A stretch of 64,000 nt of DNA from Tipula vernalis (taxonomy: Eukaryota > Arthropoda > Insecta > Diptera > Tipulidae): contig OY282560.1 of NCBI GenBank assembly GCA_958295665.1, positions 257,033,368-257,097,367 of the forward strand. The letters run 5' to 3'. Each line of letters begins with the position of its first letter. The first letter of the stretch is position 1. The notes beneath the pieces were generated by a model that was not told the DNA's origin, did not search any database, and worked only from the letters and a program-made list of their open reading frames with translations. Both the position numbers and the translations under genes were made by a program. Shown piece after piece: positions 11,472 to 23,200 of this stretch.

Positions 11472-12414
11472 TTATTTTTTAAATTTTTTGTAAAATTGGA
11501 CATCGTTAAGGCCACGCATGAAATAAGCCACTATGTCTCCGAAATGTTTTGCCCTGTCGTTCAGTCTGCGATCGCTTTGGTGTGTAGCACAGAATTGCAC
11601 CGCTGCTCCCACAAGCTTGTCGATAGATCCATTCACGCTGCCGTTGCCTTCAGACACCGCAGAACTTGGTCTGCTACCGGACAAACTCGAATTAGGCCTT
11701 TTTTTAGGTGGATTGTATTCTAAAAGTACAAAACACTAGATAATTATATTCGGACTTATAATTAACAAGCTGTATTTACCTGCACTTGTTGTCAGTGGGC
11801 TTGTTGATTCCTTCTTTTCTATGTTGGTTATTTGCCAACAAAATTAGCATACATTATTAATTAAAAACACTAAGTTTATTAAGTGTTTTAATTTTAATTA
11901 CATTCTTTTAACCAATCCGTCATCCAATTGACGCAATACATTAATGTGTTTGGGTATTGGTATAACAGTTTTTGCTGCAGGAGCCCCGCTCGGTATTCTA
12001 AGTTAACTGCGTTTGTAAAGAGTATATTGGTCCCTATGATATCTGAAAGCTTCCTTAAGCATATTTATAGAAAGGCTGCCATATTTTAAGGTTAGTTCTT
12101 TCAGAATGACCGCCCACTTCTTATTTATAATGCCAGGGCTTCTTTGCTGCACCGGCAAGCAGTAATTAAATAGGAGAGGCCTCGTCAAAGGCTTTGTTTT
12201 GATCGGCGCTTAACAGCAAACTACGAACCGTCTTTTTTAATTTATTTTTAGGTGTCTTTACTATATGGTCGGCGGTTTTAACCCCACTTGGCACTTGGCA
12301 TTCCACCCCATTCTCTGAAATCTGTGTTTCACCATTTTCTAAAGAAGATGCCTCCAGAATTTCATATTCGGACGTATCATTTAGATATTCTGTTCCATAT
12401 TCTAAATCATCCAT
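11472..12414 (-). pseudogene. MADF/BESS-like protein of a Harbinger-type element, broken
   Basis: Three minus-strand pieces in two or more frames. An acidic N-terminal part starts MDDLEYGTEYLNDTSEYEI (12414 down). A MADF/Myb-like DNA-binding segment follows, RPLLFNYCLPVQQRSPGIIN...YGSLSINMLKEAFRYHRDQY (12180-12010). A C-terminal piece near 11684-11472 ends with a BESS-like helix (DIVAYFMRGLNDVQFYKKFK). Harbinger-type elements commonly encode such a partner that helps the nuclease find the termini. Frame changes between pieces could be introns or mutations. Convergent with the nuclease pseudogene at 9541-10860. Confidence 0.6.
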
Positions 12415-12429
12415 TATGATGTTTTCAAT

Positions 12430-13300
12430 TTGTCAAACAGTATATGTAGTGCCACTAAATAATGTTTGTAGAAAACTTGGATTTTTTCCATGGGAACGTA
12501 AGTTTTTTGTATGGTAAAGGAGCATTTCGTTGCTAATATTGTGAAGAAAAATAACAACAAAAACTAAAATCTGAAAACTAAATCGAAACGCAGAGCGAAA
12601 ACAATACTGTGAATACATACTCACACTTTACTTAGTATTAAGTTGATCTTCAAATAAAATCTTAGGATTTAGAAAGTTTATTGTTGCTATTTAGTTTTGA
12701 GCAATATAAAGAAAATTTCAAATTTCTTTTAGTTTCTCCCTTAAGTGCTTTACCCATTGAGAAACGAAAAGAAAAATCGTGTTTACTTTTCTCGTTATAC
12801 ATAATTTCAAAATTATTGCTAGGTCCAAACAATACTATTTTCAATTTAAAAAATTCCAAAAATTTTTAATTGGCCGAGAAAATGAAAATTTACTTTTTTT
12901 CGTCCGACAGAAATTATTTGGAACCGAAAAAATTTACACTGGGTGCGAAAAGTATTTGCTCAAACGATTTATCCATTTTTTTTGCTTAACTTCTTTTGCA
13001 AAACAAAAAACCTATGTTGTATGTTGTAACCCTAAACGTAATTCGATTGTTCTCGAAAAAAAATATATTCCTTTGTTCTTGTCTAACTTGGGAAATCACC
13101 AATAGAGTAGGTATATATATAGAAAATTGTGTTTACTAAATACTGCGTTTTTAAATGGATTATCTAAATAAATCGGAAATTTTTGTTGATTTTGATATCG
13201 AATAATTTATTTTAAAATATATTCTGTCTATAGGTAAGTAGTATAATTGCTAAATGTGGTAAATTAATAAAATTTGTATAACTTATATTTTTCCATTTTA
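12430..13300. other. Nothing recognised
   Basis: A+T-rich sequence with short chance frames on both strands; no motif, repeat or gene I can support. Confidence 0.5.
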
Positions 13301-13316
13301 CAGGATTACAAAAATA

Positions 13317-13620
13317 GTGATTTTTTTTAAAAATGCCGAAACACGTGAATTAACAATAGCAGAACGTGCAGCAATTGTTACATTACATAAAGAAGGGTAT
13401 GTAACCAGAGAAATCTCGAAGAAACTTGAAATTCCACAAACAATAGTGTCATATACTGTTCGCCGGTTTAATACCACTGGAAGTGTGGAGTCTAAGCAAC
13501 GAATAGGGCGGCCCAGCTCCACAACAAAATGGGATGACAGCCACTGGAATACTTGCCAGTGTAAACAAAACACTTCCGAAACCAATTAGTAAAACCACCG
13601 TAACATATCGATTAAGGTAA
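13317..13620 (+). pseudogene. Tc1-like transposase, N-terminal fragment
   Basis: A frame from about 13332 reads RELTIAERAAIVTLHKEGYV and EISKKLEIPQTIVSYTVRRF, a paired-type helix-turn-helix, then IGRPSST, the GRPR-like hook of Tc1 transposases. After a frame change it continues ILASVNKTLPKPISKTTV and loses similarity by about 13620. The catalytic DDE part is absent, so this is a truncated copy. Confidence 0.75.
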
Positions 13621-14127
13621 CCTGTACCCGAATTCCGGTTCGATGACAAAATTCTCATATGGGTTTTATTCGTATAAAGAAACCTAAAGGTATAAAAACT
13701 CATGAAACGCGATTCCGGTTTGATGACTGAGAAATTAAAACTCATAAAGGATGTCAAAAAAACCCATGAAATATTTTTCTATGAGAAGTAATTTATTTAG
13801 ATGATAACATAAGTTTAATGCACAATCAGTCAAAAATTGTTTCTAATTTTTAATTTTTAGAGCCAGGAATTTAAATTTCGAAGCCTAAACTTATTGTGTT
13901 GTATGTCAAACTTATCAAAAAGAGATTAATTGATCCGAAAGGGACTCACATACGACAACCTTTTTTTGTATGTTGTTCTAATTCCAAGACACAATCACAA
14001 AAGATAATAAATTTCCACAATTTGCGTTTATTGGTAAAAATGGGCTTATATCAAAAAAATCTTTTATAATAACTCCCCAGATGTTGATATTGTTGATAGA
14101 CTAAATACTATACACAGTTCAAATTGA
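13621..14127. other. No gene; short direct repeat
   Basis: ATTCCGGTT(C/T)GATGAC occurs twice (about 13631 and 13711). Otherwise A+T-rich sequence without recognisable content. Confidence 0.4.
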
Positions 14128-14325
14128 AAACAATTATATGATTTTAATATGTTCCGAAGATTGTAAGAGAATTCAATCCAGTTTCGAACTGATGAGCTTA
14201 TGATTATGAAAAAATCAATCTTCTCATCAGGCCGCGGCGACTGAACTGATTATACCACAATTTACATTCTATATATACAGAATGTGCTGTGCGTTAAGTA
14301 CTAGCGAATCGTACTAATACAGATG
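14128..14325 (-). repeat. Dispersed SINE-like repeat, copy 1
   Basis: Shares about 190 bp with the repeat at 38175-38505. On the minus strand it has a box A-like TGGTATAATCAG and a box B-like AGTTCGAAACT about 68 nt apart, in a tRNA-like order, then an A+T-rich tail. Probably a tRNA-derived SINE; the promoter boxes are imperfect. Confidence 0.5.
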
Positions 14326-14339
14326 AATTCTCGTACAAT

Positions 14340-15226
14340 TTTTCACAAATAATTATAAAATATCTGATCATAACTTAACTTCATTGTTAATAAAAATGCC
14401 TGTACATAGCAAGAGAAAAATCGATGATAGTTCAGGGACTGCGAAGATTGATTTTGATTCACTATGAAGTGACTTACGAACTTAAAAATGGGAATATGTG
14501 GATGACTTGCAAGTTATTAAATATTGTGAAGAAAACCAACAAAGTGTGTGAATTATCTAGTAAACAGAAATTTTTGTTGGTTTTGCACGAGCCGTTTGTC
14601 ATTTATTTTTTAGCAAGAGAAAAATATACAAGTGTAGACCAGCCATCATTCACGGCGAGAACCATAATACCAAAATTTGATATAGGTGACTTGAAGTCGC
14701 CAAGTGACTCTTAGGTGAGAATCGTAATAGGGGCATTAATTCTTTTGGTTGTTTTCCAAAGTGAATTATTAATTCTGCTATCATTAGTTAATTTTCTTAG
14801 ATAGTGCTGATTTATCTTTTTTTGAATAAAATAAAAATAAAAATGTTTAAAGAACTTTTTATTAATATAAGAAACAAAAGTAAATTATATTACCTTTTAG
14901 TTCAAATTAGAAAAAAATGACATGCTAAAAACAAAGCATACATAAAGAAATCATTTCGGTTTTAAAATTTTGTGTTATTGATTATTAGAATTTGGTTACA
15001 GCTTTACTAATTTTTAGACGTTTTGATTTTGAAAATCGGTTTCCAGTACTGATTTAAATCAACATTCCGATATTTTTGCCTATCTCTTTTTCTAACGGTT
15101 GATGGTTAGCGCTGCCCAAGCGAGCAATGACCGAAATGTCCATATTTTAGGAAATGCCTCATTAACAAATGGAGTAAAATCCCGTCAAACAAAAAAAGAT
15201 TGGAAAATTCGATGCGCAGAGATATT
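14340..15226 (+). other. Unrecognised coding-like sequence
   Basis: Open stretches (about 14424-14714 and 15099-15284) with no recognisable motif; MPVHSKRKIDDSSGTAKIDF is readable from 14397 before a stop. Could be fragments of an unrecognised element; no function proposed. Confidence 0.2.
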
Positions 15227-15544
15227 CACGTCGATTATAGAATCCGCGGGAGCGAATCAATCGCGGATCGAAAACTGCATATAAAAAAAATAGGAAACAA
15301 TTGCGGCAAATCAAAGTATCCTAGAAAACTTCTATTGATTTACATGCAATTTGAATTTTTTGATTCACCGTACAAACGCAATAGTTTTGTAGCGTTTCTA
15401 AAACAATTTATTTTTAACGATTTGTAAAAAAATCCAAAGGGATTTCAATGAAACTATGATATACAATTTTTGTTTCCCATTTTTTTTATATGTAGTTTTT
15501 GATCCGCGATTGATTCGCTCCCGCGGATTCTATAATCGACGTGA
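15227..15544. mobile_element. Inverted-repeat (MITE-like) element with 70-bp arms
   Basis: Arms beginning CACGTCGATTATAGAATCCG (about 15227) and the complement ending about 15544 are nearly perfect over about 70 bp and separated by about 170 bp. ATT lies outside both ends (a possible 3-bp duplication). G+C-rich arms stand out from the A+T-rich surroundings. Confidence 0.7.
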
Positions 15545-17136
15545 TTATGAAATTGTAAGAGGATTTAGATATTATAAATTTTTCAATTGTGTTGTCCAAA
15601 ACTTTAATTTATTTAAATTATTCATTGCAATAAAACAAAATTTAATTTTATTAACTTCCTTGTAGTGTGTAATTTAATTATCTATTATGTTTAGTTTTAT
15701 AACAAAGATTTCTAGTAGAAGTAACTACCATATTTTCAGTTATACAACTACAGTCAGGAGTATTTAACGTAAATTTTGTTTTACTAACTAAAGGGAAATT
15801 CTGCCGTTTTTTGAAATTAAAAAAATATGATTGAGTTTTATCTTTTTATTTATTATGATTTGAAGGAGTTATCTGATGAATTCCATGCTTAAATCCCACA
15901 TCTACCGAAGTTAACATAAGGTTTGTCCTGTTCTTACTGTGTAGCACTTTATTATTGTCATCTGATGAGACTTCACCTTTAAAAAGAAAAGTCCCCTGAA
16001 AGACATTTTTCAAACCATCAAAAAGGCAAGTTGGAGCTGTTACTAAGGCCGCTCGAAGCACTTTGTACAATTTTTCCTCTACCTGCACTACGTTAGTGTC
16101 TCTTTCAAACTCATAGAGTACACAAAGTCTTAATGGCCATTTTCCTTCAGTTATGTTGACACGTCGAATTGATTAAATAAAGTGACTAACCTACATACAA
16201 TTTTACATAATTAACCTACCATGGACCACTCTTCCTAATAACATCGGTTTCATACAAAGTCTTATTACATACTAAACAAAAATTAATTCGAATTATGATT
16301 TAAATCCTATTTAATAGAAATGACAGAACTTTCCCTTATATCAAAATTTAAACTTACAACCAAAAATTTAACGAGATGGTATTTATCGAGTTCTGTAAAC
16401 ACTAAAGAATTTTACATATATTTTTTGCAAAAAAAATTTTGGTTTGCTATGTTGTAAATTCATAAAATCCTGTAAGTTAAATGTTTTTGCATTGAGAATG
16501 TTGTTACATATAATCGATGACAATTTAATTTCTAAATTCAAGATCGCCCCTGATATTGAAACCCTATTGATGAAACTTGATAAAAAATTATTACAATAAA
16601 ACAAATGATTATTAGTTTTACTTATAAATATTATTTATTAATGAGGACAGTCAATTAAGCAACACTGCACAAAACTATTTAACAATTTATTTTTTGTGTG
16701 TCTTTTATTAATTTTTTATAGATTTTTTCCTTTGCATTCAACAAATGAAAACAGTAAAATATTGAAGAGCATTAATTTTATTTCTACTCGTACCTAAAAC
16801 TTTATTATAATCGTTGAAAATTTAGTTTTTTACTTTTTTTAAATAAATTAATGCGAATAATTGAAATAATTATTTTCTAATTTTTTATAAATTTTAAACT
16901 ATTTTTTTATTATTTATTTTTTTGTTTTTTAAAAAGTTAAATAAACAATTTTTTGCTTTCTATAAAAACAAAACTGAACGATAATACGGTTTCAAATTAA
17001 AAATATTAATATCAATAATTTAAAAAAATAGTATTACTAATTCAGTGATATAGTGTATAAATCTTTTTCTAAATAATTCATTTGGAAATAATATATATTT
17101 ATATATATATATATGTTTCAAATTTAATAACAAAAT
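15545..17136. other. No gene seen; 3' flank of Ubr3
   Basis: Very A+T-rich, with TA and T runs near 16850-17115. No repeat or gene recognised. Confidence 0.5.
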
Positions 17137-17142
17137 TTTATT
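17137..17142 (-). terminator. Candidate poly(A) signal AATAAA for Ubr3
   Basis: AATAAA on the minus strand starts 5 nt after the Ubr3 stop codon. Unusually close to the stop; further AATAAA-like sites follow in the A+T-rich flank, so the real cleavage site is uncertain. Confidence 0.35.
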
Positions 17143-17147
17143 ATAAT

Positions 17148-17265
17148 TTAAAGAGAATCACGATGCCATACCCAGGTATGCTTAGTATGAGCAAATCTGT
17201 GTGCTAACCACTGAGACTCTAATAAGTTAAATCTATCTTCGCTTAAATAGAGAGGTTTCCCACGT
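17148..17265 (-). CDS. Ubr3: Ubr3 last coding exon
   Basis: 118 nt, 38 codons plus TAA. Encodes [19 protein letters not shown] and a His/Trp-rich tail, the expected UBR C terminus. CAG acceptor at 17266-17268. Confidence 0.9.
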
Positions 17266-20200
17266 CTGTAAATAAATTAAAAATAATTATATAAGACTTA
17301 TTTCAATTATGTTTGTAAGTTCGTTTGTATTACTTTAAATCACGATCCTCTTCGTCGTAATCATCAAGATACAGTGAACCCCACAAACAAGCCCTTCTTC
17401 CTCTAATTACAATAATATATGTCGACGTAATAACTAAAAATATTCCGGTACCTCCCCCGCAATTTATCGAGTGCTAAAAATAAAATAAAATAAAATAATT
17501 ATTTTAAGTATCGCAACTTTAACCACTGTTCAAATACACTTACCCTCACAGCCTCACAACAATCTTGTTCCTTACAACATTGTTGTTTTAAACATATAAT
17601 CGTTCCACACAATAAGCAGATAGCGCTTTCCTTAGGAACGGTTGAACATTGTGTACATGGTTGTTCGTGATAATACTAAAATTTAAATTATATTATCAAA
17701 TACAATTTTTATTATAAAAAAAACTTACTGTAAACAGTCTTTCATATTCTTTAGGTAAACCCAACAGCCTTGGTTGACTCCATGTTAAATGTTGGTTCAT
17801 TATTAGCTCACTCATATCTTCAGATGGCGGCGAAACGTCCATTAACTGCGTCAGCCAACTTTTTGGTACAGTAAATTCGGTGTCGGGAAGAAAGCAAAGC
17901 GCATCGGCACCATTAAAGAATTTAGAGTTTGTATTATTAACTAAATCCAAAAAATATATTAAACGTGAAAATTCTTCTTCCGCTGTTGTAATTTCTGGCA
18001 AATCTTGCCTATATAAATGATGTCGTAATAAAGCTGCTACACGTAGAAATGGTAAACTTAATTTTTGCAGTTCTACTTCCATTAAATTCAGATCAGACAG
18101 TTCATTTTTACACACCGAACGAAAGCGACGTAAGCTACTTGTATTAATAAGTACAAAAGCTAATGCTGAACCTAAATTGGATACCCCTTGATTCGAGATT
18201 AATTCAATTGGATAAGATTTTAAAATTTCATCACAGTCCTTTTCTGATAATTTCATACCAAATTGTACAACTATCTGATAATATAATAAGTTGTACATAA
18301 TTTTTACTATGCATGTGAAATGTGCTAAAAGTTTTGTATTAAAAAACAGATATATTATATTTAATTATATTCGAGTACCTATATATTTTTTACATCCTTA
18401 CCTAATTCTAAATGTAACGGGGCTAATAAAATAAATTTTATCATCATTGCACATGGGTCTGATAATATACTAATCATGTCGTTGACATTTGAACCGGTTG
18501 GTGCTTCCTCATTTAACGGAATTCCACATATAGCTGCCCATGTACGCCAAACAGGCCATTCAATCAATACGCGAACATGAACCGACAACACGTGAAGCAA
18601 AGGTACTGCAATTTAAATAAATTTTTATTAGTATTAGTTGGCGATGCTCCACGCTCAAACACCAAATCGGTATTTCAAACCGTCAAATCCATAATTTAAC
18701 AAACTTTTTTCTGAACATATTTGTTGTTTACTCGTGGACTAATATCACTAACTAACAAAAAGATTTTACATAATAAAACACAATATTTCGGTTTTGCCAC
18801 TTTTATTTTTATTTGTAATTAAAATTACGTTCGTTTCGGAGATTCACAAGGCACGTAAGCACCAAAAATAGGATGTAAAAACACTTTTTAGCATAATTTT
18901 AGTTAGTGTTTATTAGAAATTTGATAAAGGAGTAACATCCGAAACGATCGAAATTTCAATTTCAAATAAAAATAAATATCACATTAAGAAAGTGGCAAAA
19001 CCAAAATATTGTGTTTTATTATATAAAATAATTTTCATTTGTAATAAATATCAAAATTATTGAAAAACAGTTCAAATTCATAGTACCGCATTATTCTTGG
19101 AAAATTTTATTAAAATTGAATTGAACAAGCAATTTTATATTTTGACGGGCGGATTTTATAGAATAGAATGGTACTTACAGATTTGAATCATTTTTAATGC
19201 TTTCCTTATTTTACTTCAAATCAAAACCAACAAAAATGTCTACTAGAGTGTTTCATTTTGAATAATATTACAAAAGTGGCCGCGCTCATTTTGTGGTAGT
19301 ATGGAATAAAAAAAATGTGATACGACATTAATTGTGGAACGATTGGTGCTAAATTCGCTGAGCTCAAAGGATTAAAATGGCCGAATATGGTGAAATGGTA
19401 GTCATTTTACAGATTTTATTCTTGTAATTTTGAAAGCAGATATGCAGTGGTATATTTTAAATGAGCTTAGATCTTCATGACATGATTGGATGAAGGCTAA
19501 ACGGCTGTTAATTGGACGAAAAAGGTTACCCACGTAATTTTCCTCGTTTAGTGTCGGCTGAAGGCTCATTAATGAGACAAACCCCTTTAAAAAATATTTT
19601 TAACTGTAAAAATCGACACCGTTAAAGAAGAGAATAAGGAAAAATGGAAAGAAGTTCTAGTTTTTCTTAATACTTCTAAGTATTTCTATTTTTAAGTTTT
19701 TACAAAAAGTGATCAACTTTAATGAGACTTCCTAGCCACTTTGACAGAAGAACTTAATGTTACTTTTTTTCAGAAATGTTCTCTTTCAAATGGACAAACC
19801 CAGGCGCGGATTATATTATCCGAATATCGTTAAAAATATGATATTTTCCTCAAAAAAGTAAATTAATTACCTACGTTAAATTACAGTATAATTGTAAACG
19901 ATTAAAATAAAGTCACAATAATATATTCAGTAATTTTTAGCGAATCATATTCCTCAAAAATTTGTTTCTCCTTTTTTTATTGGTTGTTTTTAAGGAATAT
20001 GATTAGTGTGATAAAAATCGCTGAACGAATGAATGAATCAAACCATGAAATAGACTTAAAATAAAAATTAAAAGCTAACGCATATGGCCGGAAAATACCG
20101 TTTAAAACCCGTTTGGATCGTTTGCTTTTTGTTTTTCTTCTGTGATTTGTGGATTAACGTTATAATGTAACGTTTTAAAACTTTATATATGGTTACATAA

Positions 20201-23200
20201 CGTTATCTGACATAACATTAAAAAAAGTTTTAGGCCCTTTCCGAAAGTTATACTTATTTATTTAGACATTCTTATTTAAAAAGTATGTTGGCGAGGCAAC
20301 ATAGGCTGCGGTCGAATTAATTATAGATTTTTAGTGTTTGTTTTCTGTTAAATTATGCATTTTTTCTATTTTATACTGGTTCAATTCTTATAGCTATAAA
20401 GAATAAAGTATCTAAACATGAAACATTTACCTTTTTCTATTTCGTTTACCATCCAAAAATAAAAGGTAAATGCACATACCAAGTTTAGCGGATTTACTCG
20501 AGAATTTGACCGCAGCCTTAAAATAAGTACGTTTCTATAACTTTTACTAAAGATGCTTGTAAACCCGAAAGTAATCTGACTGAAAACGTCTGAGTTAAAT
20601 TCAACATGTAAACTGTGACTTGATTAAAAGTTATGAAAGTAGTCTGAGTTCCGTCAACTTAAATTTGGTTAGTTGAGTCAGCTTTTATATTGAGTTTAAC
20701 TTGAAACCTTTAATTTAGTTGAACTGACAGATTTATTCATACTGTCATACGGCAAAACGGTTTTACAAATTTTTGAAGTGATTTTAGTGGCTGCCATTAA
20801 ATCGCTTCAATCACACCTCCTCACGTCGAAAGTAGTCCAGAACTGTCTCTCATCTCTTAACGAGATGGAAGATCAGTTCAACATCCACATTTTATGGGTG
20901 CCCCAGGACATTTCATAAGTACAGTAAACCCCCGCTTTACGATGGGCTCGCAATACGATTAATCGCTTTACGATGAATCGACTCTACCAAAATCTAACTC
21001 ACTTTACGATTAAAAATCACAAAAATTCACTTACGATTTACATTTTGCCTTCATTTTTGATTTATTTTTTCTTTTCTTTTTTTTTTGTAAATAAGTATGT
21101 ACATACATAATACATATATAATATGTACATACATACAAATTTATTTTTTTTGTTATTTATTGCTCCTTCTCTATTTTAGCCATGATGAAGTTAATGGAAC
21201 GAATTACCATCGTAAAGCGGGGGTACAGGGAATATAAATGCCGATGAACTGGCTCGACGTGGTACAACGGACCACTTCTTAGAAAGCAGAAAGGATATTG
21301 AAATGCCTCTTGTGGTATGCAAACTGCTGCTTCAGGAAGAAGCTAGCAAGCTGACGAATGACAGATGGTCAAGTATCAATTATTGCGTAATAACTCGGCA
21401 GGTCTGGCCAATGTTGGACTTGGCGAGATCCAAACAGCTGATCTCACTTCAGCGAAGTCAGATCAGTGTGGTTGTTGGAGTGATTACGGGGCACTGTCTC
21501 ATAGGGAGGCATCCGAGTAGACTTGGTGTCTTCTCACATGAATACTGTCGTATTTGCGAGGACGAAGAGGAGGAAGAGCTCGTCTCCCCCCTCGTCTGGC
21601 ACGAAACAGACTAAAGTTTCTTGGGGCACCCCTCTTCAAAGACCTGACGGACCTCTGTAGGATAGACGTCAGGAGTATCCAGCGCTTTGTTAACAGCTCA
21701 AAATGGTTCCAATGAGTTGGAGGAAACAATTATTAGTGGTATGGCTACGGACCATTTTTGTGTCTATACCTGGTCCTAGGGGACCGCCACCCAAACCTAC
21801 CTAACCTAGTAATAATTTAGTCAATTTTTTAACCAAATTAATGTAATTTCACACCAAAACGACGTTTAAACTGTTAACTCGTATTTAAAATGAAATCTAA
21901 AATTCTGTTAAACTTTTCATTTGTGATATTATGAAGTAATTAAGTTTTATAAAAAATTTAATTAAAAATTATTTGTAGTTAAAATTAACGAAAAATGGCG
22001 GCAAATACGTCAATAAGTAAGAAAATAACTTTGGGAAAGGGCCTTAAAGTTAAATACGTTATAACGTTTCAAAAGAATTTTCGAATAAGTTTTCCGACAC
22101 TGTAACGTGATCGTTTAGCGGTTTGCATCTACGCGTAAAAACCTATGTAAATTCAAAATTTTAGGCTAAAGCCTTTTTATCGAGTGGCGACTATATGGCA
22201 ATTGTAATAGTATAAAAATTCCAAAAAATTCCACTCTGGATGAATGCCTTGCAGAATATATTGCATATAAGTATTTCATTCTAATTTCGATGAAGTACGG
22301 GGAAGTCTAATTGTTTTTTTTTTAACTATTAAAAACAATTGTATATGAACTTTCGTAAAGGGGACATGTCTGAAAAATTAAATAAAAAGCATTAATTTTG
22401 AAAAGTGTACATCTCCAAAAGTTTCGAAACTTTCTTTTCGACCTTTTCGAAATTATTGTTATACACACCGACACTGGTAGCAGTATGAATACAGGAGATA
22501 TGCCTATTTCAAACAAAATAGGTGTGGGGATATATTTCCATCACATTAAGACACACAGATGTGCCCTCTGAAAAAACGGTGTTGTCGAAATATATGAGAT
22601 GTGCAAAATTGTCGAGTAATCAATAAAAGAAAGGTAAACAGGATTAATTTAAATTAAATAATAACTAAGTTTTAAGCTTAAATTAGAAATCTTTCCAAAA
22701 AAAATAAAAAATTTACACATTGGAAAAATTGGAATAATATTTCTTCGATTGCTTCTTAGATTCAAATGATAATGGATGGGATACCTAAATGTACCTTTGT
22801 AAATTAATTAGCTACCAATGTAAATAATTCTATGAAAATAAAAATGGGATTACCTATAACAGACATACAAGTTTAGTTAGTTAAATTAAGATTCCCAAAA
22901 TGCACCCTACAATCGAGAGTAGTTTTTTTAATCAATTGTACTTAAATTATGGTGCGCTTTACAATCGGTGGCATTTTGACGACGAATTGATCAGAAATGT
23001 ATCTCACTTTTTTTGTTTCTGAAAAATATAAAAAAAAAAAAAATAATACGCAAAGCAGAGTCTGTAAAATAACTAATCGGGCTCTGCATCAATTGGTTCA
23101 AAATTAGTGTATACCATATACCTTTTATAAATAAAAAAATTAGCTCTGCGAATCCTTACATTTGTTAAACACCCTAATGTCTATACAAGCCCGAATGATG

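Larger units (their letters stand above)
20222..22053. repeat. Inverted-repeat pair enclosing LINE and MITE
   Basis: AGGCCCTTTCCGAAAGTTAT (about 20232) and its near-complement ATAACTTTGGGAAAGGGCCT (about 22025) face each other, with TAACGTTAT-like repeats outside both. Probably the ends of a larger TIR element whose middle was filled by a LINE piece; exact termini not resolved. Confidence 0.4.

Noticed and set aside
12662..13105. Overlapping open frames on both strands
   Set aside because: Lys/Phe-rich chance frames in A+T-rich DNA with no motif.
14169..14220. Hammerhead ribozyme (CTGATGAG word with a nearby GAAA)
   Set aside because: The stem between CTGATGA and GAAA does not pair, and the spacing fits a tRNA-like SINE better.
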